Of a stretch of 64,000 nt of DNA, positions 1-11,988 are shown piece by piece. The first letter of the stretch is position 1. The number at the start of each line of letters is the position of its first letter. The position numbers were made by a program, and so were the translations under genes. Under the pieces are notes generated by a model. The model ran no database searches. It saw nothing but the letters and a program-made list of their open reading frames with translations, and had not been told where the DNA came from. Origin of the DNA: Tachypleus tridentatus (taxonomy: Eukaryota; Arthropoda; Merostomata; Xiphosura; Limulidae); contig NC_134834.1 of NCBI RefSeq assembly GCF_004210375.1, forward strand, positions 92,508,170 to 92,572,169, written 5' to 3'.

Positions 1-1284
1 CATTTTGTTTTATGATGTCAGTCCGCGTATTTTTTTTAACAGACCTCGTATTTTTCTCTACAAGTGGATTTTTTGGTCATCACTGATTATTAGTTCATCA
101 TGAATTAAGTGTTTTGTTTTGTAGAAATAAAAGTTGCTTCTTATTTTTTTTATTTTTGGTCAAATAATCATCTTTAATTAATTATTAGACAATAATTGTT
201 TTGTTTTGTAGACTGACTAAATTTCATAAATTACTATTGCAAAAATAAAATATAATGGTGCAAATAATATATTATTTCATGATGAGTTAAGAATGGTTAG
301 GATGTGGAGGAGCCTGGTATCGCTAAGAGAGGAATGTGATGTGGGACGTTGAGAAACATTCGTATTAAAGAACAAATACAAAGTTGCTTGGAAACATGAA
401 ATGAATGATCGAAGGTTATGCAGATAATCTCAGTTCAGGTCAATAGCGAGAACTCGGGAGGTTTTTAACAGATTCTGCCAATGTATTTCTCAGAAGAAAA
501 AATAGTCATTTATAAAAATCAGACTTCGTTCAGCATCATATAGATAGTGGGGTTGCTTGTCTGATAAAGCACACATCAAAACTCAGATGGATAAGGAGCT
601 GAAGAAAAGAACCAATCATCTTTTGAGAGTGATTGATCGTCAATAGAAGTTGCTGAATGAAGATTCCATGTGGACTGCAGGCAGGTGAATGGGTAATGTG
701 TGTTGATACATTTCTTTTGCCATGCTCAGACGAGTGTTTCTTGATGTATTAGAACGATATTTGAAAAGTATAACTAGATCAAAAAAGCAAAGCTGAGATT
801 GCTTGTGGCATCTAAGAGAGCTTAAGTGAAATCTGCCTTATGCAATTTTACCTGTGTAATGCACAATACACTTTAGAACAGTTGTTGGAACTTACATTAT
901 ATGGTTTGCAACAACAGTGGTGTGTGGTTTACGTTAATCATAAACTAATGTTTTTCTCATGTTTTAGGCAGTGGTACATGGTATTTCATTGTTTACAACA
1001 AGCAGTATAGAAATTAATACCAAAGAAATTATTTCACTTGTAGATGCATGCATAGGTTTTAGACACGTAATGAGTTGGGAAAATGTTGTAAAACATCCAA
1101 CCAAGCATTTCATTACCAATTTTATAGTAGGCTGCGTGTATTAGTTGAGGACATTCGTTACACACGAGAGTCTTGTATGTGAATGATAGTTTAGTGCACT
1201 ACTATGCGTTGTTATCTTGTGATGCTCACTTCCAGTCTATCTGAAATGTAATTTTCATAGATAATGTTAAAATGTATTACTTGG
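1..1284. other. intergenic, no gene seen
   Basis: AT-rich sequence with no open frame that looks coding, no tRNA, and no repeat family I can name. Confidence 0.5.
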
Positions 1285-1293
1285 ATTTAAGTT

Positions 1294-1566
1294 TTGTTTG
1301 TTTGTTTTTGAATTTCGCGCAGAACTACTCGAGGACTATCTGCACTAGCCGTCCCTAATTTAGCAGTGTAAGACTAGAGGGAAGGCAGCTAGTCATCACC
1401 ATCCACCACCAACTCTTGGGCTACTCTCTTACAAACAAATAGTGGGTTTGACCGTTACATTATAACGCCCCCACGGCTGAAAGGGCGGGCACGTTTGGTG
1501 TGACGGGGATTCGAACCCGCGACCCTCATATTACGAGTCGAGTGCCTTAACCACCTGGCCATGCGA
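1294..1566 (-). mobile_element. tRNA-derived SINE, full length
   Basis: Antisense copy of the window's main SINE: (TTTG)n tail at the left, conserved body (ctactcgagg, gtgtaagactagaggg, gcagctagtcatcacc), tRNA-like head with B box ggattcgaacccg (antisense of gggttcgaatcc) at the right. Flanked by the 9-bp target duplication ATTTAAGTT (1285-1293 and 1567-1575). Confidence 0.93.
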
Positions 1567-2505
1567 ATTTAAGTTAATGTTACTTTGAGGACAAACCTAA
1601 GATAAGTATGGAGAAAGGACGTAGTACGCACAAACTTTAGTCTACATTCATTAACAACAATAGTCTTCAATTTATTTAGGTTCTGGTTCTGAAACTATAA
1701 ATCCCATCGAGGTCATATAACAAATCCAGGCAGAAATATTTTTTTGTGAATTGACCAGTCCAGAAGCTTATCTACTGTCTCGGGGATAGCTCCATTGTGT
1801 CCTTGTCCACGATATGTTTAGGGGATATATAGTGACTATCATATGAAAGAGATATATTTCCGGTTCTTGGTGCACTTTTCAGATTGGTCAATTACAAAGA
1901 GAAGTGTTCTACGAGGAACGATTCTGGCACTTTTTGAGATAATTGGGATTCATATTGAGTAGAACAGTATATATGAGAGAAAAAATTCGCTGTGAATGTC
2001 CCATTCTTATTGTATTTGTACCTGCTAATATGCGAGTTGAAGTCAAACCTTGTCCATCCGTTTAGTTCCACCAATATAATCTTCTATATTTTGTATTTCA
2101 TTGATTAGCTCTGTCTTCAATTTAAAAAAGTGTTTTATTTCTTGAGATATGCTAATTCACACCGTAATAGTTGTTGTTCATGAAGGTTGGTGGCATAAAT
2201 AGCACACTGGTCATTGCTACATGTCATATTAACCGTCCTGATGACCCTTGGCCTTGCGTGTACTGGATACGTCAGATGTAGTGTTGTTGTCATATGATAA
2301 AGTATTATCCTTTGTTTTCACTCATTAAGTCATTGTAATTTATACCTGGGCATCTTTAGTAAATTCACTCTTCAAGAAGTGTCATTATGAAACAGGCAGT
2401 TGTTGCCAATTTCACCCTTGTTTGACTTGAAAGCATTGCGATCTATTCAAGTATCTTACATAAAAAATGCCAAGTTAAAATAAAGGAATTGGACATATGA
2501 ATATA

Positions 2506-2585
2506 TAATTTGTTTGTTTGTTTAGAGTCAAGCACAAAGCTATACAATGGACTATCCGTGCTATGCCCACCAAGGGTATTAAAGA
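2506..2585. mobile_element. fragment of a second, shorter SINE-like repeat
   Basis: (TTTG)n followed by agcacaaagctatacaatgg and ctatgcccaccaagggtat. It differs from the main SINE body after the tail and matches another tRNA-tailed repeat I associate with the same genomes. Truncated. Confidence 0.5.
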
Positions 2586-3074
2586 TGTAACAAAAAATTA
2601 GTCAAATTATATAAAAGGACAAACCCTACAAATATGTAATGTAAAAGAGGGTAATTTAAATAAAAACAACACACAAACAAATTAAAAAGATCGGGATCAC
2701 TTAGCTTCATTTTTATTGCGACTGGAAAAAACAACAATAGAACGATGAAAAGGTAGCCAAGTTACTTCAAGGTTATCTTAACATGCCATCCTATAAGGTT
2801 TACCATTTCCTTTGTGTTTATTTTACATACGTATAAGCTCGTTTTTTAGGATTAATATTCAAATGAAAGGAATTTCGATCATTTACCCTTAAATACATTT
2901 GTGGTTTCTGTCAATTACACAGGTTCCAAAAGATAATTTAAATGTTGAGTTAAATTATCAGGAAAATATTACTCTAAATAGGAGTTTTATGGTCGAATAT
3001 ACAGGAATTACAAAAAATCTATAATACGTGTTAAAAATAACATTTTATTTAAATCTGTTAAAGCTATTGTTAAA

Positions 3075-3345
3075 GCCCGGCATGGCCAAGCGTGTTAAGG
3101 CGTGCGACTCGTAATCTAAGGGTCGCGGGTTCGCATCCAGGTCGCGCCAAACATGCTCGCCCTTTCAGCCGTGGGGGCGTTATAATGTGCGGTCAATCAC
3201 ACTATATGTTGGTAAAAGAGTAACTTGCGGTGGGTGGTGATGACTAGCTGCCTTCCCTCTAGTCTTACACTGCTAAATTAGGGACGGCTAGTACAGATAG
3301 CCCTCGAATAGCTTTGTGCGAAATTCAAAAACAAACAAACAAAAC
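3075..3345 (+). mobile_element. tRNA-derived SINE, full length, sense orientation
   Basis: Sense copy: gcccggcatggccaagcgtg (A-box region), gggttcgcatcc (B box), body, then aaacaaacaaac tail. Flanked by the perfect 14-bp target duplication AAGCTATTGTTAAA (3061-3074 and 3346-3359). Confidence 0.95.
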
Positions 3346-4070
3346 AAGCTATTGTTAAAATTCGATTTGAAGTGTATATACAGAGTATATTAGGATCACT
3401 GTGAGACCTTAAAGAATTTCAGATGCGAAAAAGTTAAGAGATCTGATCAATGAGAAACGTTTATCATTCAAAACTTATCAAGAATCACTATGACATAGGA
3501 AACAAATAATTAGTAAAAGTTGCAATAAAACTTCGTATGGTTAACATAATAGTTTTACTCCTACCCAATAAAGAGACAGAGAAATAAACACCATAGTAAC
3601 CACAGAAGTGCGGGAAGAACTACTTCTTTAGACAAACAGGGTATATGGAAAAGTAAGGGTACTTATAAACACTTTGACTAGAGCAGTGGTTCTTAACCTG
3701 GGTTCAATCGAACCCCAGGGGTTCGGTGAGTCAGTCTCAGATGTTCGGCGGAGGTCAAGACACACACAGTGTGTGTGTGTCCGTTCCGTTCACCCCACTC
3801 GTATGATTCGTGACGTCATGCTCCACTTGGCCAATATTGGCTGCGGCTGATCACGTCACATCACTTGGCCTTAATATCTGTGCTGCAGGGAACTTCGTGC
3901 GCTTAGCAGTCGACTTGTGACTGTAGTAATCGTGCGTCATTTGTGATTTTTTTCCTAATCTTTCAATCTCTTCATACTAACTGTGTCGAGCAAAAACAGA
4001 AAGTGGTCGGACGAATATGTACAATGTGGATTCACGTGTATAACGGAACATGATACAACGGAGTCAGCAT

Positions 4071-6074
4071 CCTCAATGCATAATTTGCAATGCCAAGTTG
4101 AGCAATTCTAATCTAGCACCGACAAAACTAAGAGAACACTCCCTAAAGTTGCATGGAGATGGGAAATACAAGAACACAAATGCTTGCTGAATACAAGGTG
4201 AAGAGAGCCAGGTTCGATGAAAAGCCTACTTTGCCTGTTCTCGGCTTTGTACCTATCGACAAACCGATGCTCACAGCATGGTACGAAGTTGCGTACTTGA
4301 TCGCAAAGTAGGGAAAACCACACACCATTGGTAAAGCACTCGTAAAAACAGTTGCGTTGAAGATGGCGAATATCATGCTGGGAAAAGCTGCTGAAAATAA
4401 GTTATCCCAAATTCCTCTTTCAAATGACACCATCAGCCGCAGAATAGATGACATGAGCAATGACATCTTGGCTCGAGTAGTTGCAGATCTGAATTCAAGT
4501 CCAGCAAAATTCAGCCTTCAACTCGACGAGACCACCGACGTTTCCAATCTAAGCTAGCTTGTTGTATTCGTGCGCTATGTGAAGAACGATGAGATAAAAG
4601 AAGATTTTTTTTTTTATTTTGTAAGCCTCTTACAACAGCAACTAAGGCAGCCGACGTGAAAAAATTGTGGATGACTTCTTCAGAGACAACGATCTTTCGT
4701 GGGATATTGTTTCTGCAGTTTGTTCGGACAGAGCTCCAGTCATGCTGGGACGAAACTCTGATTTTGGTGCGCTGGTGAAAGCCGATGCACCACACATAAT
4801 TATAATGCACTGTGTTCTGCACAGACATGTATTGGCAACAAAAACCTTGCCTTCAAAACTGGCAGAAGTATTAAAAATTGTAGTGGAATGTGTGAACTTT
4901 GTGTGAAATAGTGTCCTGAAGCACTTCAAAGAGCCGTGTAATGAAATGGGCTCTGAATTCGAGGTACTTCTGTACCATTCTAACGTTCAGTGGTTATCCC
5001 GGGGAAAGGTGCTGAATCGTATTTTTGCCATGCGCGTGGAATTAGCCCTGTTTTTGCGAGAGCACCAACATTGTCATGCAGATTGCTTCAAAAAATCTGA
5101 GTTCATTCTCATTTTGGCGTACATAGCCGATATCTTCAATGCTCTCAATCAACAGATGCAGGGCGGTGGAGTCAACATAATCGAAGCGGATAAATTGTTT
5201 GTTTTGAATTTCGCGCATAGCTACTCGAGGGCTATCTGTGCTAGCCGTCCCTAATTTAGCAGTGTAAGACTAGAGGGATAGGCAGCTAGTCATCACCACC
5301 CACCGCCAAACTCTTAGGCTACTCTTTTACCAACGAATAGTGGGATTGACCGTCACATTATAACGCCCCCACGACTGGGAAGGCGAACATGCTTGGTGCG
5401 ACCCAGATTCGAACCTTCGGATTATGAGTCGAACGCCTTAACACGCTTGGCCATGCCGGGTCCCTAAGCAGACGAAATCCTGAAGGCTTTTTTTTAAAAA
5501 AAAAGCTACCGTTATGGAAACGACGAACAGAGAATGATAACTTCGCAAACTTTCCCCTGCTGGACGAGACTGTGTAAGTTAAATCGAAGATGTGTCTGAA
5601 ATCGGAGACATTTCTGTACCCGGGGAACTGAAGCAAGCAATTGTCATGCACTTAGATAAGCTCGCAAAGTTTCTCGATGGATACTTCCCCACCAGAGAGT
5701 CATATCCAGCATGGGTGAGACAGCCGTTCACTTTTAGTGTTTCTGCAGCAGATGTCAATGATGAATACCTCGACGAAATCATTGAACTTCAGCAGAGCCA
5801 GGTTCAACAGCAACTTTTCAGAACAACAACGCTCTCAACGTTATGGTGTCACCAAATCGTAGCGTACCCTCTTATTGCTAAGAAAGCCCTTGAGATACTC
5901 ATTCCGTTTGTTACAACGTATCTTTACGAGCAATCCTTTTCGAGGATGGTAGACATAAAAAAGAAGAAAAGGAACAAACTTTGTTGCGAAAATGATATGA
6001 GAGTGGCACTTGCCAAGGTGAAGCCGCGCATTTCTGAACTTGTCTCTGAAAGGCAACAGCAAAAGTCACATTGA
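4071..6074 (+). pseudogene. hAT transposase pseudogene (BED finger to dimerisation region)
   Basis: Four coding blocks in different frames. 4071-4160: BED-type zinc finger, QCIICNAKL to HSLKLHG (C-x2-C ... H-x4-H). 4357-4557: ends FSLQLDETTDVSNLS, holding the first catalytic-aspartate region (LDE(T/S)TD), then a stop. 4667-5187: CSDRAPVMLGRNSDF, HCVLHRH and VQWLSRGKVLNRIF, with a stop near 4904, broken by the SINE. 5592-6074: C-terminal hAT dimerisation region (LIAKKALEILIPFVTTYLYE, then SF..M..IK...RN). Frameshifts, stops and the SINE make it dead. Confidence 0.85.
5191..5465 (-). mobile_element. SINE nested in the hAT transposon
   Basis: Antisense copy of the main SINE ending in gccatgccggg, inside the hAT transposase. 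A short imperfect duplication AAGCGGA/AAGCAGA (5184-5190 and 5466-5472) may be its target site. It dates after the hAT insertion. Confidence 0.88.
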
Positions 6075-6325
6075 TTTGCAGTAAATATTCATTATGTTTT
6101 TGTGTGAATTTCATATTTTTGTGCAACTGATGCATGGTTCATTTTGTGTACTAATAAAATATCTACTTATGTTTTGAATTTGAAAAAATCATATTTTATT
6201 TTTCCAATGACGAAGGGTTCAGTGAATGCAAGTACGAAACTTCAGTACCTCCAACAAGGTTAAGAACCACTGATTTAAGATTATATTGGCATAATGTACA
6301 TCCATACACAAGTAAGTAATTTACT

Positions 6326-6467
6326 CAGTGATGTCGAGAAAACCCACTTGTAGTGAAATATGTATGCAAAAACATTCGGTCATCGACAGGACCGAAGAAG
6401 GTCGAAACGTTGTTCCCTCTTCTACGTAAAATATTTTCTCAACCCAACCGAGCCGTTTTTGCATACA
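6326..6467. mobile_element. short Penelope-like retroelement terminal fragment
   Basis: 142-bp insert flanked by a perfect 13-bp target duplication TAAGTAATTTACT (6313-6325 and 6468-6480). It contains the inverted arms TATGTATGCAAAAAC (6359-6373) and GTTTTTGCATACATA (6455-6469) around ggaccgaagaaggtcgaaac. The hairpin gacc-gaagaa-ggtc followed by gaaac resembles the stem II/GAAA part of hammerhead ribozymes found in Penelope-like elements. Family assignment is from memory of such repeats. Confidence 0.6.
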
Positions 6468-6480
6468 TAAGTAATTTACT

Positions 6481-7459
6481 ATAATTTTTCAATGTATATC
6501 TTAATTTTCCTATATCAACAAACACAAATTGTTAATGAGCTTCTAAGGAGTGGTAGAAGACGTATTAGGGTTTAACTCCAAATATTTTTACTGCCTGTTC
6601 TTAATGTTTTTAAATATTCTTTTTGTATCTGATTTGTTGTTTGTTTTTTTACACATATCCGATTCAGTTCTGTAAAGGTTATACTGTAGGCCTAAATGAT
6701 TTGTTGTTAATTTTATCACAAGATTTAGATCACTATGTCCAGAGGAGAGCCATATGAGAATTACACATCACTAATGTGAATACAGAGGATATTTTCGGTA
6801 GTATTATTAAAAGTTAAACACTCTTAAAGCTTTTTTATTGCTTGGAGTATTTTCTCGGGTAAGACATCTAAAAATGTTATGTACTACTCAAGCGCTGTTA
6901 GAAAAAAGAAATTTAAAAACGTATTTGCTTTTGGTAGGTAAGCTGGTTGCATTATCTACCGTAAAATAGGCTAATGTATATTTACATACAGATATCCATT
7001 ATACTGCCTTTAAAGTCCCTTCGATGATAAAGTCCACAGTTGCAAACTCTATGGTATTATTGAATAAGTGAAAAGTTATTTTAACGTTTACTTTCTCCCG
7101 TACCTAAAGCTTACACGTGGAATCGTCAGTAACTCCAAAAGGACACAAAACATTTTAGTAGAAGCTTTTAAAACTACCAAGCTTAACACAGTTTGTTATA
7201 ATTGTACAGTAGTTAGAATCTTCACGTATCTTCAAGTGAGAAAGATATTTCTTGTTATTCACATATATGTGGTTCTCAGTAGTAATTATGTTTTTGTTAA
7301 ATCTATTCATTACCATTAAACAGTATTGTATGGTTACAACTGTTTTTCCTTAGTCTGTTTTGCAGTAATTCTTGACCATCACTGGGGCTCTAAAATCTGG
7401 TAACTCACATGCCATGATGTCTACTGGCACAAATCAGGATTGCTGAAATAACTAGGTCC
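6481..7459. other. intergenic, no gene seen
   Basis: AT-rich. One plus-strand open stretch (7068-7319, 83 codons) has no recognisable domain and ordinary AT-rich composition. Nothing else stands out. Confidence 0.45.
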
Positions 7460-7775
7460 TGCTTAACAATGGGTGAGGTAAATCAGGCTTTGAGTGGAAC
7501 TTTCACATCACTATTATCCCACTGCTTAACAATGGGTGAGGTAAATCAGACTATGAGTGGAACTTTCACATCACTATTATCCCACTGCTTAACAATGGGT
7601 GAGGTAAATCAGACTATGAGTGGAACTTTCACATCACTATTATCCCACTGCTTAACAATGGGTGAGGTAAATCAGACTATGAGTGGAACTTTCACATCAC
7701 TTTTATCCCACTGCTTCACAATGGGTGAGGTAAATCAGGCTATGAGTGGAACTTTCACATCACTATTATCTCAAT
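7460..7775. repeat. minisatellite, 63-bp unit x 5
   Basis: Five tandem copies with starts of the ATGGGTGAGG block at 7469, 7532, 7595, 7658 and 7721. Because 63 is a multiple of three, a plus-strand frame stays open throughout (repeating MGEVNQTMSGTFTSLLSHC plus LT per unit) and ends at 7825. Copies differ at a few bases. No known protein was recognised; I read it as noncoding until expression is shown. Confidence 0.9.
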
Positions 7776-7829
7776 TATTAGAAAAAGAAAAGTCAGTAAC
7801 AGGAAATGTACAGCAGCAAACCTAGGGAG

Positions 7830-10368
7830 CTAGAAGCTAGTAACTGCCTAATGGTCAAATGACGAACGAAGCTGTGGATGAAGCTGATATGTTCAAGACA
7901 TTTAGTTAGTGATCTGGCTTCATCAACTGATCCAAACAGTACCTGGCTGTCCAAATTAATCTATGTAAAGGAAAGAGGTCTTATACAGTTTCAGGTCAAA
8001 AGATAATTGTTTCAAATGTATTGAAATGTATACATAAAAGCATGGTCAGATGCCTAAGTCACTTATTACTTAGTGAGATGATGACAGGCATAATTCTTCA
8101 GATGTTTTCATTTAATTTTAAAGCAGACAAGTTAAATTAATGGAAGAGTTAACACAATTTTTACTAGGTTCTTTCAATTAAGAGAGACTGGAAGTGTACA
8201 AATTCAGAATACCTTACTGAGTGATTTAATATTTGATTCATAATTTATTCTCATAAGTGAAAAAGTGATTTTAAATATTTTTGCTGTTCCTTTATGAGAA
8301 GCAAATTAATCATAAAAACTTTAAGTTGTTTTAAGAATGTTCATGTTAGAAATTCAATTACCCTAACCTTCCAGAAAAATGAAGAAAAGCAGTGTTTGAA
8401 ATTAAGTTTTTAATTCAGATGAAAATTCTATCCTCTGATGTATGAAAAATAACTGCACATAAGAATGGTATATTAAGAAAATATAAATATTCTAAATACT
8501 CCATTTTATGTTCCATGAATAGTAAATGCCCTTACAAAGAGTAGAACATAGAACTAATCAGTTCTTTCTTATGTCAAGAAAACATATAAAACTGTTGTAT
8601 AACTTTAACAGAAACTGGTTAAAGAATAGAAATGAATACAAATTATTGAGACATGACTGTTTATACTTAAAATATGTAAGAAAATGATCCATAATGAAGA
8701 AAACAGAAAATCCAAGCAACATAGATCCACCATCTACAAGGTGCAAGTTCATTCAGCTTCATAACCTTTTAATATTTTTATAGTACTTTAGTTTCATAAA
8801 TACAAATATATTTATATCACTGGAAAATTTACTTGAAAAAAAAAACTACAAAAAATAATTATCTTTCTCACCTTGCACATTACTATCAGCCAATATCCTG
8901 TTTCTGAACAGTTAATATGACTCCCATTAAAATCAAAATAAAACTACCCTGATAGACTGTGTCATATACCATTAACAAAAGTCTTATTTTTACACTGTTA
9001 CTCGGTATAACATAAATTGAAAATAAAAAAGGCTTTGAAATTTCACACAAAATAAATTTTTCTTTCATAAACATAATTCACTCACACTTTAGCTTTTTTT
9101 ACATTTTCATTCCCCCTTATATCAATATTTTTATTCATTTTTTAACCTATAAGTAATTGAGATATTATCTTCACTTACTTAAACAAGTTTTAATTTTAAA
9201 ATAAGTTCCTGACTTGCAACACGAATATGTTTTTCGTTAACCAACTACATCAAAATATAGCTAGTTCATGCATCATAATTCTATTTAATTTGCATGTTAT
9301 TTTTATGAAAATACACTCATTTTTCAGTCTATATAATTAATGTAAAGTATAATTGTTTTCATATTCTCAATAAGTTTAATTGGCAACAATTGGTACAATT
9401 ATCTATATATATATATATATATAAAATATGTATTGTCACTAACAAAAATAGAAAACAAATGTTTACTTAGATTTTAATTCTTTTATGTTGCAATGGTGAA
9501 ATCACAGAGATTAATCACATATGGCTCGAAAATATTTTAAAACACAAATTTACTGAAACATTCAGTGACTGTTGTCAAAGACAAACTGTAAATACTGTTA
9601 AACTTTAATACTGACTAAACCAATGCTGAAATATAATTATAGTTCAGAAGCCAGACAAGCTTTTATCCTTCAGGGTAAAATCAAAACAAAACACCAAATA
9701 TATAGTTCACAATCAAAGACATTTTGCCCACAAGTTTAAACGCAACTCAAGAAATAATTTATCATCATTTTATTGATGTATTCTTCAGACTAAAATTATT
9801 TAATTATCTAAAATAGACCATTAAGTTTTTTTTATTATGTCTGATAATGTAAATATATCTAAATTACTATGAACATGTATAGCATCAATAAAGCATTTCT
9901 ATCACACATCAAACAACGTAAACTGTAACCCTAATGATCATGTCACATGAAATAATTCTTAATACAAGAATGGTCATTATGCTACAATGAAAATAACTGA
10001 ACAACATGAACACAAATATAAGAATGTTATTCAAATACTTTTCCACATTTATATTTCAGTATAAAAACTACAAAAATCCACTCTCTGATGAATAGCTTAC
10101 TTTTTTGGTATTTTAATCCAGAAAAGTAATATGTACACTATCTCACTTATGGTGCCACCCATGTCATAACATGTTTTTGCCTATTTTAATGCAATGTCAT
10201 ATTTTGAGGTTGCAAGTGCATAAAAATAGCTATATTCTGACTTACTTTTTAAGATTAAATCATTGTTCTTAAAAATGTGAATAAAAAAAATCAGGTTGAA
10301 TTTACATGATGCTTTGAAACTACATATTTATTAAGATACTTGCTATAAGAATTATTTTAAGAGATATA
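7830..10368. other. intergenic, no gene seen
   Basis: Very AT-rich, with an (AT)n run at 9405-9423. Small open stretches (8558-8752 and 8886-9074, minus) have no domain. It could include a very long 3' UTR of the PI3K gene, but nothing shows this. Confidence 0.45.
9405..9423. repeat. (AT)n microsatellite
   Basis: Run of TA dinucleotides. Confidence 0.9.
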
Positions 10369-11227
10369 CAGGGGAGGACAAAAAGTGCCTTCCCTTAAAA
10401 TGCTATTAATTTGTTATATTTTTTATTACATAACAGAAAAATATGTAAAACTATGTGTTTTAGAACACAATTGATTAAGTCTGTTCAAATATGATCCTAA
10501 ATCCTAATTTTTATACTGGTTTCCAGAAATACCTGAATGTTTCATAATTTTAGTTATAATTTCTCAAAAAGTGTTGCACACCTACTGTAGTTCCTTATAT
10601 CTTCCAATTACAATTAGCCTATAAAGGATCATACAAGTTTCTCTGCAACTGTGGAATCAATAAAAGATACCTTAGAAATAAGAGTACTGAAGTGATGGAA
10701 TGGTCAGGATAATCACCTGATATCAATCAGTTTCAAAATCTTACGGGCAGAGATAAGCCAATTAATAAAAGATCACAAGCCAGACATGGAAGATGAACTA
10801 TCTGAAGAACTCAAAGAACAATGGCAGTCAATTACTCAGGAATATCTGCACAAACTTATTGAAAGCATGCCACGTCGATGCCAAGCAGTACTGAAATCCA
10901 ATGGAATTCTGACTAAAAATTAACTTGTAAAACTGATTTGTGTTTAGTTTCATTTTTACATTTGATTATTGCAGATAAACTTGTTTTATTATTTAGCAGG
11001 CTAAGAAGATCTATGAAACTACAGCAGATGCAGAACACTTATTGTGAGAAAATACAACTAAAATCATGATTTGCAAAAGCTAGTGCTAAAGTTAGGATTT
11101 GAGATCACATTTCAACATATCTTGTTGAGTTCATTCTAAAAACATATAGTTTTACACATTTTTCTGCTTTCTAATAAAAGACATAAAAAATTAACATTTT
11201 AAGGGGGCACCTTTTAGACCACCCCTG
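10369..11227 (+). mobile_element. Tc1-like transposon remnant, 859 bp
   Basis: Ends CAGGGGAGGACAAAAAGTGC and (minus) CAGGGGTGGTCTAAAAGGTG, each next to a TA dinucleotide. Plus-strand remnants of a Tc1 transposase C-terminus lie at about 10690-10923: EWSG*SPDINQFQN (the SPD-NPIEN region), then LIESMPRRCQAVLKSNG and a terminal stop. The front half of the transposase is deleted. Confidence 0.82.
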
Positions 11228-11597
11228 TATATATTACTGTTTCACACTTGTGTGTTTCATTGAAAAAAATGTTAGCGAAACAAAGCACACTTTTTTACCA
11301 ACTTGGATAATATACATCAGATCACATTTTATGCAAATGAATTATTCAGGGATAAACAAAATGTAACAATTACTTTTACCACAGAAATGTAAACAAATGT
11401 TAACACACAAGTTCTTGCTACACTTTCATTTTTTTACATAATAATTACTATAATCAGCATTTTAAAGATATGAAAAGAGCCTGTACAAATGTAAATGACA
11501 CATTTACTAACTTTACATAATGAAAAAAAGCTTCTACAATCGCTGGACAACAAAGGAAAGAGAAAGATTTTTCAGAATAAAATAGGAACTTGTACTA

Positions 11598-11603
11598 TTT
11601 ATT
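11598..11603 (-). promoter_or_regulatory. candidate polyadenylation signal AATAAA
   Basis: AATAAA on the minus strand about 175 nt beyond the stop codon. In such AT-rich DNA this hexamer is common, and longer 3' UTRs are equally possible. Confidence 0.25.
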
Positions 11604-11777
11604 GTCAAAATATACTGATAAGGAAACTAAGTAAAAATAAAAGTCTTATCCTCTTAGTTCTGTTCCTCTGTTTATCTTTCTCTTCAGTTCAGTGAAAACA
11701 TCATTTGTAGTCTAAAGTAATCCAAAATGTCGTGTTCTATACATACTAAAACTACAGCAGTGTTCTACAGCATTCCA

Positions 11778-11988
11778 TCAGTTGGAAATATTGATGTATT
11801 GATCTGAGTGTGATGCATATACAGGATGAGCCAGAGATATTTGTAAATAATCACTGTATTCTTCAAGTGAATTCTGAGCATAATGAAGCACCAAGCTTTT
11901 CAGTGTGGTATGTGTATTATATGGCTCAGCAAAACCATATCCCTTACTTGTCTTATGAATGAGACAATGGACTACTTTGCCATTAGTC
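11778..11988 (-). CDS. PIK3R1: exon 18, cSH2 C-terminal half and stop, residues 725-794
   Basis: Acceptor tctgtttcag; open to TGA at 11778-11780. [20 protein letters not shown] and [13 protein letters not shown] match p85 cSH2, followed by LAHPVYA as in vertebrate LAYPVYA. The protein ends SDQYINISN a few residues after the domain. Confidence 0.97.

Larger units (their letters stand above)
3684..6272 (+). mobile_element. hAT-superfamily DNA transposon, decayed
   Basis: Bounded by 15-bp terminal inverted repeats CAGTGGTTCTTAACC and GGTTAAGAACCACTG. Inside are plus-strand transposase fragments of the BED-finger hAT type (ZBED5/SCAND3-like), in several frames and with stops. A SINE interrupts it at about 5191-5465. 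No matching 8-bp target duplication is visible (gactagag versus atttaaga), so it is old or its flanks have changed. Non-functional. Confidence 0.85.

Noticed and set aside
3075..3150. tRNA-like sequence (A and B boxes) as a functional tRNA gene
   Set aside because: The same head occurs in many copies followed by a shared body, A-rich tail and target duplications, so it is a SINE head.
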